From assembly GCF_018326285.1 (NCBI RefSeq), contig NZ_AP023362.1, positions 4,340,001 to 4,404,000 on the forward strand: a stretch of 64,000 bases of DNA, read 5' to 3'. The number at the start of each line of letters is the position of its first letter. Position 1 is the first letter of the stretch. The DNA is from Mycolicibacterium sp. TY81. GTDB lineage: Bacteria; Actinomycetota; Actinomycetes; Mycobacteriales; Mycobacteriaceae. The translations under genes and the position numbers were made by a program. Below are positions 18,374 to 27,064 of this stretch, one piece after another. The notes beneath the pieces were generated by a model. The model saw only the letters and a program-made list of their open reading frames with translations. It was not told the origin of the DNA and made no database searches.

Positions 18374-18955
18374 TTGACTGTGAACCGGCTTACTGCAGCA
18401 AGTGCGGCCGCTGTGCTGACCGCGACCGCTCTGATGTCCCCCGCGACGGCTGCTGCCGCAGTCAATTCGGCCGACGCCTTCGTGCCCGTCGACGACGCCA
18501 CGAAGATTCAGATTCACGTGACGGCACAGTGCTCGGGTGGTGCGTGCACCTTCAACACCGCCGCCAACCTGGTGGTCGGTGGCAATCCGGTTCCGCTGCC
18601 GCCGAACACCTGGGCACGCGAGAACATCACGCTGCGCAGCGCCAACCGCAATGTGTACCAAGACGTCTCGTACAGCGCGCCGACCGGAGCCCCGCCCATC
18701 AACCGCGGCTCGTGGAACGGCCCGGTGAACTCGCGGCAGCTCAAGTCGCAGAACAGCGCCCTGGTGTCGGTCACGTTCAACGGCGGCGGCACGTTCGAAG
18801 AGTTCGCGGTCGACGGCACCTCGCTGACGCTCGACGTGCGCACCGGTAGGCCGAACACAGACGCGAATTTCATCGCCTGCGCCGACATTCAGGTCACCTA
18901 CCCCGGCGTGAACCTCACGACGCCGACGGCCTGCGCGACGACGCACTACAACTGA
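18374..18955 (+). CDS. Exported protein, Rv3572-like
   Basis: A 193-residue protein with a Sec signal peptide (about residues 1-28, cut after an Ala-rich stretch) and a secreted domain with two cysteine pairs (AQCSGGACTF and CADIQVTYPG…TACATTHYN). It corresponds by position and length to the conserved hypothetical Rv3572 after kshB. Start is TTG 18374 or GTG 18380; both keep the signal. It is 16 bp from kshB and may share its KstR-controlled transcript. Function unknown. Confidence 0.7.
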   Translation: MTVNRLTAASAAAVLTATALMSPATAAAAVNSADAFVPVDDATKIQIHVTAQCSGGACTFNTAANLVVGGNPVPLPPNTWARENITLRSANRNVYQDVSYSAPTGAPPINRGSWNGPVNSRQLKSQNSALVSVTFNGGGTFEEFAVDGTSLTLDVRTGRPNTDANFIACADIQVTYPGVNLTTPTACATTHYN

Positions 18956-18967
18956 GCGCCGCATCGC

Positions 18968-19024
18968 CGAAAGTGAAGTAGATCGCGAACTTTCGCTGAT
19001 TTTTCGCCATCGAGTTCACGTTCG
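18968..19024. repeat. 57-bp hairpin element, copy 3
   Basis: Left arm 18968-18989, loop 18990-19002, right arm 19003-19024, the same 22-13-22 layout as at 151 and 843; about four mismatches between arms. It lies between two converging genes. The right arm, read on the minus strand, supplies the TGA that ends the large frame (19016-19018), the same role as copy 2 has for the gene at 231. Confidence 0.7.
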
Positions 19025-19741
19025 ACCGCAGGTCAGCTCATCGAAGCGCGCGAGGGCGGCCTCGAGGTCCGCAGGATCGAACAGCTCGCAACGACTGAGC
19101 AGGTCACCATCTACTAGGTAGATGCAGGTCAAACGCCACTCGGCGGTGAAGTCCGCTTGTGATGTCGATTTGGCCACTTGGGTGATGACGGCGCCCGACT
19201 CGGTCAGGCGATGAACGGTGTCGATATACGCGCCAACATGTTTCGAGTCGGCGAAGGATGCGAGCAAGAACGGCTTGAGCTCGCCCGCCCCGATCACCGA
19301 CAGCGGCCGATGGTCGACATCGACGAAGTCCGCTGTCGTCCGCGGAATCTCACATCGGCCGGCGGCCGCGTAAACCTCCGTGATTACCGACCAGGTGCGG
19401 GCGTGGGCGGCCGCCTCACCGGCGAGGTAACGGGCCTCGAGTTCTTCGAAGGCGGCGTCGAGGTCGTTGAGATCGAACGCAGCAACGGCGGCGATAAGGC
19501 CGTTCACGTCGATCTCGACGACGGTCAACGACTCGACGACGAACTCTTGCGGCCGGCCGCCGCCCGAAAACCGGTTACGACTGAGCACGAGGCGGTCGCC
19601 GCGAATCGCGATGACTTCAGCCGCCATGCTCCCCCGGAGGTCGGCGATCGCCCGCAGATTCTCGATGTCGGCATCCCGGCCGCTGCGGAGTCCGGCGCCC
19701 ACCCCTCGCCGCCGATCGTCACTGCAATGGTCTTCGGCCAA
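19016..19741 (-). CDS. C-terminal part of the broken giant regulator (last NTF2-like unit)
   Basis: Open from just after the second TAG to the TGA at 19016. The annotatable start, TTG 19741, lies in mid-domain (…LAEDHCSDDRRRGVG), so this is a piece of the larger frame and not a gene of its own. It holds the last 269-residue unit, ending LFDPADLEAALARFDEL. The stop codon is provided by the hairpin at 18968-19024, so the native C-terminus may have been slightly different. Confidence 0.55.
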   Translation of the reverse strand: MAEDHCSDDRRRGVGAGLRSGRDADIENLRAIADLRGSMAAEVIAIRGDRLVLSRNRFSGGGRPQEFVVESLTVVEIDVNGLIAAVAAFDLNDLDAAFEELEARYLAGEAAAHARTWSVITEVYAAAGRCEIPRTTADFVDVDHRPLSVIGAGELKPFLLASFADSKHVGAYIDTVHRLTESGAVITQVAKSTSQADFTAEWRLTCIYLVDGDLLSRCELFDPADLEAALARFDELTCGRT

Positions 19742-21427
19742 AACCGACGCGACGCCCTCCCAGTCGCGGTCGGCGAAGTAGGCGATGAAGCGTGCGTTGG
19801 CCCGGCTCGCCGCGTTCTCCGGTCGCGGCGCCTGCCCGGTCAGCTCGTCGAACCGCGCGAGGGCGGCATCAAGGTCCGCCTAGTCGAATATCTCGGCGCG
19901 GCTGATCAGATCGCCTTCGACCAGGTAGATGTTGGCCATTCGCCACTCGGCGCAAAAGCCTTCTGCCGACGTCCCTTTCAGCCGTTGCGCGACGACCGCC
20001 CCGTGATCGTTCAGCCGAAGCGCCGCTTCGATGCACACGCTCGCGTCCGGAATGAGGTTCAGTACTGCACCAACAGATACGGCCATGTCGACCGCTTCGG
20101 TCGACACGATCGATCGGTGATCGATATTGACCGAATCCGGTGTCCTCGGCGGTATCTCGTGTCGATTGAACGCGATGTTGGACCGCGCTATCACCGACCA
20201 GGTACGAGCGTGGGCGGCAGCCTCACCAACGCAGTATCGCATGTCCAGTTCGGCGAGCGCAGCGTCGAGGTCATCGGCATCGAACGTGACGAACGCCGTA
20301 ATCTGCTCGGCGACATCGATTTCGGCCACGGTCAACATGGCGGCACCGAACGGCTCGTCGCCGTTGCTCTCGAAGCTGTCGACAACCAGCGCAAGCCGCT
20401 GCCCTCGAGTGGCAACCACGCTCGAAGCGGACAGCGTCACCCCGAATTCGGCGACCGCCCGCATGTTCCCGATATTCGCTTCGCGGCCACGGAGCACGCC
20501 AGTGCCGATCACCGTACGGCGATCGTCAGACACGACGCCTTCGGCACACATTCCGCTCATCTCGGCCCAGGCGCGGCCGGCGAAAAATCTGAAGAAGCGC
20601 TCGTGCACGCGGCTCGCCGCGTTCACCAAAGGCCTTTCGTGCCGCTGCAATTCAGCGAAGTGCGCGAGCGCGGCATCGAGGTCCGTCTCATCGAACATCT
20701 CGCTGCGGTCGAACTGTTCACCGTCGATCGTTACGAGGTGGATTTCGCGCCATTCGGCCTCGAAGCCATCCCGGGACGTGCCGCTCAATGCCTGCGTGAT
20801 GACGGCCCCGGCATCAGTCAGCAGATGGACCGAGTCGATGCGGAAACTGATGTCCGGCACCTGATCCCAGGCCAGGAGCGTGTACTCCTTGATGCCTCCC
20901 GGGGCGAATGACGCGATCAGCCTGTTGTCGATACTCACCATATCGACTGTGGTGGCGGGCAATTCGTGCCGATTGAGCGCGGCGTACGCGCGCACAACCG
21001 CCGACCAGGTATGCGCGTGGGCAGCCGCTTCGCCGGCGAGGTAGCGGGCATCGAGTTCGGCGTTGGCGGCATCGAGATCGTCGGAATCGAACACGACCCG
21101 CGCCATGATGCGGCCCTGGACGTCGGTCTCGATCACGTCGAGCACCTCGCTGCTGAACGGCTCTGGTCCCGCGGCGCGGCCCATGGGCCGGCAACGGTTC
21201 ATGACGAGGCGCTCGCCGCGGGTCGCGACGATGTCTGAGGCGATGGTCTCGGCCCCGATGCCGGCGTACGCGGCGAGTTCCGCCATCGTCGCGTCGCGCC
21301 CTTTGCGTAGGCCGGCATTGACCACACGGCGACGGTCGTCTGCGGTGACATCGCCGGTCAGCATGTCCGCGATCGCATCCCAATTACGGGCCGCGAAGTA
21401 TGCCTTGAAGCGGTCATACGCATCGCT
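19016..21427 (-). repeat. Three tandem 269-codon NTF2-like units
   Basis: Units at about 21427-20621, 20620-19814 and 19813-19016. Each contains DDRR…G…GR(D/E)A, an xATRGxRL-like strand, FDxxDLDAAxAEL(D/E)xRY, GEAAAHA(H/R)TWSV and ends FDxxDLDAALAxFxEL. Each unit looks like two NTF2/SnoaL-like halves. A single extra half unit lies at about 21850-21450. Confidence 0.75.
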
Positions 21428-22273
21428 GGCCGTGGTGGCTTGTCGCCGCCGGTGACTCTCGGGGTGGCCCGCGAGATACCGCATGTCGAGTTCGGCGACC
21501 GCGGCGTCCATGTCCTCCGGGTCGAACCACACGTGGAAGGTGACCCGGCCCTCGTCGTCGACGCCGTAGACCTGAAGAAATTCGTCCTGCGGCGCTCCAG
21601 CGGTCGCGTCGGCGGTGCCTACCCGGACCCGCGCGAGCGCCAGACATTCGCCGCGCACGGCGATGACATCATGTGCCACCCGCATTGCCCCCGACTCGAG
21701 ATCGCGCCGCGTCTGATGTGTCACCTCAGGCAGCGTGAAGTCGCCGCGCTTGAAACCGACAAGCTTTCGCCGGCTCTCGACAGAAGCACCCGGCGCGACC
21801 AGCCTCTCGAATTCATCCCAGTCCGCGCGGTCATGAGCGGCCATCACGCGTTCGCTCAACCGAACCGCTGCCGTGCGCACCGCCACAGTGGGCAGTTCAG
21901 GCTCGGCCGGAGCACTCAGCCGACCAGCGTCGCCAAGGAGTCCGCGGGCCCGTTCCGCAAGCGCCACAGCTCCTTTGCGCTCGTACAGATCCACCGCCCG
22001 CTCCGCCGCGGTGCGCGCCCCCGCCGTGTCGCCACCGGCGGCCAGCACCGTGGCCAGGCAATCGCAGGCATCACCGTGATCCACCAATGCGTCGGTGTGT
22101 TCCGCCAGTGCGACAGCGGCCTCGGCCACCTCCCGGGCCTGCGGATCGTGACCACCGCGTGACATCAGCTGCGCCCGCAGTGTCCGCCATGCGATCGACG
22201 CTTTCAACGCATGGCCCGCAAGACTCTCACTCTCCGTGCACAATTCGTCCGCCTCGGCATCTCGACCGAGCAT
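19880..22273 (-). CDS. Middle part of the broken giant regulator (TPR and NTF2-like units)
   Basis: 797 codons from ATG 22273 to the second TAG; the open frame in fact begins directly after the first TAG (22351), so this ATG is only the first available start, not necessarily used. Residues 1-120 continue the TPR helices of the upstream part; 140-275 form a single NTF2-like domain; 283-551 and from 552 onward are two tandem units of 269 residues. I see no ribosome site that would suggest independent translation. Confidence 0.6.
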   Translation of the reverse strand: MLGRDAEADELCTESESLAGHALKASIAWRTLRAQLMSRGGHDPQAREVAEAAVALAEHTDALVDHGDACDCLATVLAAGGDTAGARTAAERAVDLYERKGAVALAERARGLLGDAGRLSAPAEPELPTVAVRTAAVRLSERVMAAHDRADWDEFERLVAPGASVESRRKLVGFKRGDFTLPEVTHQTRRDLESGAMRVAHDVIAVRGECLALARVRVGTADATAGAPQDEFLQVYGVDDEGRVTFHVWFDPEDMDAAVAELDMRYLAGHPESHRRRQATTASDAYDRFKAYFAARNWDAIADMLTGDVTADDRRRVVNAGLRKGRDATMAELAAYAGIGAETIASDIVATRGERLVMNRCRPMGRAAGPEPFSSEVLDVIETDVQGRIMARVVFDSDDLDAANAELDARYLAGEAAAHAHTWSAVVRAYAALNRHELPATTVDMVSIDNRLIASFAPGGIKEYTLLAWDQVPDISFRIDSVHLLTDAGAVITQALSGTSRDGFEAEWREIHLVTIDGEQFDRSEMFDETDLDAALAHFAELQRHERPLVNAASRVHERFFRFFAGRAWAEMSGMCAEGVVSDDRRTVIGTGVLRGREANIGNMRAVAEFGVTLSASSVVATRGQRLALVVDSFESNGDEPFGAAMLTVAEIDVAEQITAFVTFDADDLDAALAELDMRYCVGEAAAHARTWSVIARSNIAFNRHEIPPRTPDSVNIDHRSIVSTEAVDMAVSVGAVLNLIPDASVCIEAALRLNDHGAVVAQRLKGTSAEGFCAEWRMANIYLVEGDLISRAEIFD

Positions 22274-22351
22274 CAGGCAAGTACGGCCCCACAGAGCAGC
22301 CGTCTCGGCGGTGTCCGCATCGAGACGGAGGCGGCGAAAACCGTTGTAGGC

Positions 22352-25300
22352 CTAGCGTAGATGCCGTTCGGCCGCGTCCGGTTCACCACCGACCAGCTCG
22401 ACGATGCCGGCGAACTGCTCGACCTCGAGGAGGGCATGCCGCAGTCCCAGTTCGGTGACAGTGCGCCGGGCCGAGTCGATCATGCGCCGTGCGGCAGCGC
22501 CCCGGCCGCGGAACGCCTCCAGCACCGCCTGACATCGCATCGACGTGGCCTCGACCGCCGGCGACTCGGTCGTGATGCGGAGCAGCCGAACCACATCCAG
22601 GCACCGCCCGCCGGCCCGGGGAACCGGATTGGGTCCCCATAGGGCAGCCAGGGGCGCCCCGGCCAGGACCGCGTTGACCCGGCGGTGGTCAGCCGAACGC
22701 CGGGCGGCCGTCAGCGCGTCGTCGAGCGCGAGCTCGCAGTCGCCGATCCGCCCCAGCCGGGCCAGACAGCCGGCCCGGACGTTGTGCGCCTTCGCTTCCC
22801 CTGCCGCGTCGTCAAGTTCAGCCAGTCTGCGGGCGGCGCTGTCGAGTGCTGATTCGATGTCGTCCAATCGCTCTGGGTGCGTCAGCATGGACAGCTGGCC
22901 GTCGAAGCATGTCGCCCAAGCGGCAAGACGCGCGGAATCCACTGTCGCCGCTTGCAATTGGGGTACCACTTGGGCGGCCGATGCCACGTCACCGGCAGCC
23001 AGCAGTGCCTCGCAGCGCGCGATCAGCAGCCCGGCGACCTGGTCGTCCCGATCGGGTACCTCGTCGTCGAGTTCTTCCAGCGCGTGCAGGGCATGGTCGT
23101 ACAGATCGGCGGCACCCTCGTAGGCGAGCCGGGTCATCGCCTGGTCCGCGGCCCGGCGGCAGTACTCGATGGCCTTGGCGGCGTTGCCCGCCCACGCGCA
23201 TTCGAAGTAGTGGTGCGCCAGTTCGCTGAGCAGTTCCTCGTCCGCGCCGGGCTGATCCTCCAAGGTGACGGCGATCCGCTGATGCAACCGCATACGCCGC
23301 ACCGACGGCAGCTCGGCCAGCAACGACTGCCGCACGATGGCATGGTTGAACCGGTACCAGCCACCGGGCTCCTCGATGACGATGCCGGCGTGGCACGCCT
23401 CTTCGAATGCGTCGATCAGATCCTCGCCGACGACCCGTTCGACAAGATTCACGTGAAACCGACTCCCGACGACGGCAGCGGCGGCAAGCGCCTTGTTGGT
23501 CTCCGCCGGTAGCCGAGACAACCTGCGGCTCACCGCTTCCCGGACGCCCTGCGGCAAGGTGCTCGGATCCCAGTGGCCGCCGCTCTCCTCGACGTGACGC
23601 AGCGCCTCGATGAGGAAGAACGGGTTGCCACCGGTAACCGAGGCCAGCGCGCGAGCCAACTCATCGTCGGCATATCCGGTCTCGGCAACGTACGCCGTCA
23701 CCTCGGTCAGGTCGAGACCGCTGAGCGCCAGACGGTTGGCGGTCCCGTCGCGGTGCAGGTCGGCGAGCATCGCCGCCAACGGGTGGGACCGGTCCAAGTC
23801 GGTGCTGCGGTACGTGCCGACGATCTGGACCCGCGCGTGGTCGCCGAATCGCAGGAGATGCCGCAACAGCAGCAGTGTGGATTTGGCCGCCCAGTGCAGG
23901 TCGTCCAGGATGAGTACCACCGGCACACTGGCCGCGGCCACTCCCATCACCGCTACGACGGCGTCGAACAGCGCATAGCGTTCGGTGTCCGGATCGGCAC
24001 GGGTCGGCGCGGCCACATCGGGTAACACGTCGGCCAGGCCGGGCACGAGGGACAGCAGCGCTTCCACACCGCGCAGTCCCCGCAGCCGCTCGGCGCCGAG
24101 ACACGGCAGCAGGGCACGCAGGGCTTCGGCGAACGGCTGGTACGGCACGCCGAGGTCCTCGTCGCAGCGGCCGTAGATGACCAGGGCGCCTTGGTCATGA
24201 GCCTGGCGCGACCACTCGCCGGCCAGCCGGGTCTTCCCGACACCGGGTTCGCCGGCGATCAGGACCGAGTTCGCGGTGCCGGCCAGCGCCGTCTGCCACG
24301 CCGTGAACAACCGCTCCAGTTCGGCACCACGCCCGACGAACGGTCCGGATCCGGTGAGTACCGCGGGCAGGGCCGGACGCTCGAAGGGCGTCTGGGTGCC
24401 CGGCTGCTCGTGTATGCCGTCGGTGGTCTCGAGGCGCAGCTCGAAGACGTGCTCGGGGCGGGCCAGATTCTTGAGCTGTCGCATCCCCAGATCCGCCAGC
24501 GCCACATCGTCGGACAGCGAATCGATCACCAGCTCGGCCGTCGCTCCGGAACACAGGATTTGGCCGCCCTCGGCTATCGACCGCAATCGGGCCGCCCGAT
24601 TCACCGCCCGGCCGAAGTAGTCGCCGTCGCGAAGCTCGACCTCACCGGTATGGAGTGCAATGCGGATCCGCATCGGGGAGGCCAGCGCCCACGGCTCGCC
24701 GGACATGGCCTGCTGCAACTCGATGGCGGCGGCAGCCGCAGGGGACGGCCGCTCGAACACCGAGAACGTCGCATCGCCTTCGCCGCGGGTCTTGATCAAC
24801 CGTCCGCCGTGCGAGGTGACGATCTGGCCGACGAGCTCGTCGTGCCTGGCCAGCGCCACCGCCATCGCGTCGGCGTCGGCCTCCCATGCCGCCGTCGACC
24901 CCTCGATGTCGGTGAGCAGGAACGTGACGGCCCGGGTTATCGACGGAACATGCTGCACCGCAGGCACTTCCAGTGAACTGTCTTGCGCGACGATCGCCGC
25001 TTCGAGGCGGCGCAGGCCCGGTCCGGGGTCTACCCCGAGCTCGTCAGCAAGCAGGGCCCGCGCCCGTTGGTAGGCACCGAGGGCTTCCCCCTGCCGGCCC
25101 GCGCGGTAGAGCGCGAGCATCAGCTGCCCCCAACGCCTTTCGCGCAACGGCGCCTCGGCGACAGCAGCCTCGAGCTCGCCGATGATCTCCGCGACGCGGC
25201 CGGCCGCAAGCAGGGCGTCGGCCCGATCCTCGACCAGCGCGGCGTGACTTTCGATCCATCGCGTCTTTTCCGACGTGCCCCGCCGGCCGTCGGGTAATTC

Positions 25301-25720
25301 GGGGATACCGCGCCAGAGCCTGACGGCCTCGTCGAAGCGGACGACCGCCTCGGTGATGTCGCCGGTGGCCACCGCTTCGCGGGCCACCCGCGCCGCCGAC
25401 TTGTACCGGGCCGCGTCAACTTCCGTCTCGGCCAGCGTCCAACCAGTGCCCTCTGTCAGGATCAGCCCGTCGCCCAGGACACGACGGAGGGCCGAGATGT
25501 GGGTCTGCAGGGCCTTCGCCGCGGTGCGTGGGGACTCGTCTCCCCAGAGCAGCTCGAAGAAGGAATCGGCCGACACCACGGAGCCGCAGTGCAGCCCGAG
25601 CATCGTGAGGATCGCACGCGGTTTGGCGCCCGGGATCGTGACGGGAGTGCCGTCCCGCCGGACCTGCAGAGGTCCCAAAACCCCCAGCTCCACGGCTTGA
25701 AGAGTAATCATATCCGCCAT
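22352..25720 (-). CDS. BTAD-type regulator with class III cyclase and AAA ATPase domains (N-terminal part)
   Basis: The 1,122 residues before the first TAG. Roughly 10-100: winged-helix DNA-binding domain (LGVLGPLQVRRDG, AKALQTHISALRRVLGDG); 100-245: bacterial transcriptional activator domain; 260-435: class III nucleotide cyclase domain with LLTDIEGST, KTRGEGDATFSVF and RAVNRAARL, so metal and base-binding residues seem kept; 455-700: AAA ATPase with Walker A GEPGVGKTR and Walker B VVLILDDLHWA; the rest is TPR-like helices. Related multi-domain regulators are common in mycobacteria. If the TAG is real, this piece could be made as a stable truncated protein, since all signalling domains lie before the stop. 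Ligand and targets unknown. Confidence 0.8.
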   Translation of the reverse strand: MADMITLQAVELGVLGPLQVRRDGTPVTIPGAKPRAILTMLGLHCGSVVSADSFFELLWGDESPRTAAKALQTHISALRRVLGDGLILTEGTGWTLAETEVDAARYKSAARVAREAVATGDITEAVVRFDEAVRLWRGIPELPDGRRGTSEKTRWIESHAALVEDRADALLAAGRVAEIIGELEAAVAEAPLRERRWGQLMLALYRAGRQGEALGAYQRARALLADELGVDPGPGLRRLEAAIVAQDSSLEVPAVQHVPSITRAVTFLLTDIEGSTAAWEADADAMAVALARHDELVGQIVTSHGGRLIKTRGEGDATFSVFERPSPAAAAAIELQQAMSGEPWALASPMRIRIALHTGEVELRDGDYFGRAVNRAARLRSIAEGGQILCSGATAELVIDSLSDDVALADLGMRQLKNLARPEHVFELRLETTDGIHEQPGTQTPFERPALPAVLTGSGPFVGRGAELERLFTAWQTALAGTANSVLIAGEPGVGKTRLAGEWSRQAHDQGALVIYGRCDEDLGVPYQPFAEALRALLPCLGAERLRGLRGVEALLSLVPGLADVLPDVAAPTRADPDTERYALFDAVVAVMGVAAASVPVVLILDDLHWAAKSTLLLLRHLLRFGDHARVQIVGTYRSTDLDRSHPLAAMLADLHRDGTANRLALSGLDLTEVTAYVAETGYADDELARALASVTGGNPFFLIEALRHVEESGGHWDPSTLPQGVREAVSRRLSRLPAETNKALAAAAVVGSRFHVNLVERVVGEDLIDAFEEACHAGIVIEEPGGWYRFNHAIVRQSLLAELPSVRRMRLHQRIAVTLEDQPGADEELLSELAHHYFECAWAGNAAKAIEYCRRAADQAMTRLAYEGAADLYDHALHALEELDDEVPDRDDQVAGLLIARCEALLAAGDVASAAQVVPQLQAATVDSARLAAWATCFDGQLSMLTHPERLDDIESALDSAARRLAELDDAAGEAKAHNVRAGCLARLGRIGDCELALDDALTAARRSADHRRVNAVLAGAPLAALWGPNPVPRAGGRCLDVVRLLRITTESPAVEATSMRCQAVLEAFRGRGAAARRMIDSARRTVTELGLRHALLEVEQFAGIVELVGGEPDAAERHLR

Positions 25721-25764
25721 CGTCGGTACGGCGATTCAACGCGGAGTCAAGGTTTGGTCAAGGC

Positions 25765-26214
25765 CTATCGATCGTCGAGCAGATCACTCAGCCGTTGCAG
25801 TGCGTCGACGACACCGTCAACCGCGTCGGGCCCGATGGCCTCGTCGATGTACCCGTTGACCGTTGCCAGGGCGGCCTCTAGTCGGCGCAGCGCGTCGGCA
25901 CCGGCGTCGGTCGGCCAGAGCTCCCAGGCGCGGCCATCACTCTGACTGGCTCTGCGCTCGACGAATCCCGCCGTCTCGAGCCGGCTCACCATCGCCGTGA
26001 CGGCGGACTCCCGCTGTCCGAGTTGTGCCGCGATGAGCGACTGGCGACACCCAGCGTGGTTCTCGATGAGCATGAGTGCGGCGGCCTGTGCCGTTGTGAT
26101 GCCGGCTTCCTCGGCGAACAGCCGGTCGGCCGTGGTGCGCAGCCGCTGCGCGACGGTCTGCAGCTGGAAGTACGCCCGCCGCTTGCCTGCCGGTGACCTG
26201 TGTTTCGAAACCAC
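25765..26214 (-). CDS. MarR-family regulator
   Basis: A 149-residue winged-helix repressor: dimer helices at both ends, recognition region LIAAQLGQRESAVTAMVSRLETAGFVERR and wing SQSDGRAWELWPTDAG. Start GTG 26214 has no ribosome site, but TAATAA lies 7 bases before it, so a leaderless transcript is likely. It is divergent from the amidohydrolase gene at 26252, with a perfect 22-bp palindrome between them that is the probable operator for both. Confidence 0.85.
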   Translation of the reverse strand: MVSKHRSPAGKRRAYFQLQTVAQRLRTTADRLFAEEAGITTAQAAALMLIENHAGCRQSLIAAQLGQRESAVTAMVSRLETAGFVERRASQSDGRAWELWPTDAGADALRRLEAALATVNGYIDEAIGPDAVDGVVDALQRLSDLLDDR

Positions 26215-26223
26215 CCTTGCATT

Positions 26224-26245
26224 ATTACTTCACTAGTGAAGTAAT
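26224..26245. promoter_or_regulatory. 22-bp perfect palindrome, probable MarR operator
   Basis: ATTACTTCACT followed by its exact reverse complement. It is 9 bp from the MarR start and 6 bp from the amidohydrolase start, so it overlaps both promoters. Confidence 0.75.
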
Positions 26246-26251
26246 TGAGGC

Positions 26252-27064
26252 ATGACACGAGTGATCGACGCGTGGTCCCAGCAGCCGAACGAGTTGTTCA
26301 TGCGTCAGCCGTGGCTGCGGCCGCTGCTGCGCTGGACCCGCCAAGAAGACCTGCCGGCCCTGCCCATCGACGTCACGCTGAAGGCGATGGACGACGCCGG
26401 CGTCGAGAAGTCGTTGCTGTGCGCGTGGGTCGGGCCGCATGGCGCATTGATCGACAACGACGAGACGGCGGCGCACGTGCGCGCGCATCCCGACCGGTTC
26501 GCCGGCGTCGCCTCCGTGGACCTCACCCGCCCGGTCGACGCCGTCCGTGAATTACGCCGGGCGGTAACCGATCTGGGCATGGTGGCGCTGCGCGTGGTCC
26601 CCTGGCTGTGGAACCTGCCGCCCAACGACCGCCGCTACTATCCGCTGCTGCAGGCCTGCGTCGAACTCGGCATCCCGTTCTGCACACAGATCGGACACAC
26701 CGGGCCACTCTGTCCGTCCGAGCCCGGCCGGCCGATCCCCTATCTGGAGACGGTCCTGCTCGAATTCCCCGAACTCGTGGTCATCGGCGGTCACGTCGGC
26801 GCGCCGTGGATCGACGAAGTGCTGTTCCTGGCCAAGAAGTTTCCGAACTTCTACATCGACACCTCGGCCTACGCCGTCCATCGCCTGCCCCCGGCGCTGG
26901 TGGACTACATGCGTGAATCCGGCCGCAGCCGAGTACTTTTCGGAACGAACTGGCCGATGCTGTCCGCACAACGGTGTCTCGAGCGACTCGATGAGCTGGG
27001 CCTCGACGCCGATGCGCGCGACCTTTACCTCGGCGGCAATGCGGCCCGGGTTTTCGGGATCTGA
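26252..27064 (+). CDS. Amidohydrolase-2 family hydrolase or decarboxylase
   Basis: A 270-residue TIM-barrel protein of the amidohydrolase-2 family, whose members hydrolyse or decarboxylate ring or lactone substrates. Landmarks: FCTQIGHTGPLCPSEPG, VVIGGHVGAPWIDEV with a metal-binding-type His, FYIDTSAYAVHRLP and the C-terminal Asn/Trp block FGTNWPM where the family usually has an Asp-rich SD(W/Y)P, a possible difference at a catalytic position. The family N-terminal HxH is not obvious (VIDAWSQQP), so it may lack part of the metal site. Divergent from the MarR gene, hence probably induced by that regulator's ligand. Overlaps the converging gene at 27025 by 40 bp. Confidence 0.75.
   Translation: MTRVIDAWSQQPNELFMRQPWLRPLLRWTRQEDLPALPIDVTLKAMDDAGVEKSLLCAWVGPHGALIDNDETAAHVRAHPDRFAGVASVDLTRPVDAVRELRRAVTDLGMVALRVVPWLWNLPPNDRRYYPLLQACVELGIPFCTQIGHTGPLCPSEPGRPIPYLETVLLEFPELVVIGGHVGAPWIDEVLFLAKKFPNFYIDTSAYAVHRLPPALVDYMRESGRSRVLFGTNWPMLSAQRCLERLDELGLDADARDLYLGGNAARVFGI

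Larger units (their letters stand above)
19016..25720 (-). pseudogene. Giant BTAD/cyclase/ATPase regulator broken by two TAG codons
   Basis: One continuous reading frame of about 2,234 codons runs from ATG 25720 to the stop at 19016, interrupted only by TAG at 22352-22354 and TAG at 19880-19882. There is no frameshift, and protein similarity continues across both stops. At the second TAG the neighbouring internal repeat reads FDETDLDAALAHF where this one reads FD-stop-ADLDAALARF, so a Glu codon (GAG to TAG) is the simplest origin; the first TAG also fits a one-base change of GAG. Domain order: BTAD DNA-binding/TPR, class III cyclase, AAA ATPase, TPR, one half and three full NTF2-like units. 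Either a recently inactivated gene, or two base-call errors, or read-through. The parts are described separately. Confidence 0.75.

Noticed and set aside
19178-20911. 577-codon plus-strand frame opposite the NTF2-like units
   Set aside because: Antisense of a region whose minus-strand product shows clear internal repeats; the plus-strand product has no recognisable domain.
19880-22354. Selenocysteine or pyrrolysine decoding of the in-frame stops
   Set aside because: Selenocysteine uses TGA, not TAG, and pyrrolysine is not known in mycobacteria; many genes here end normally with TAG.
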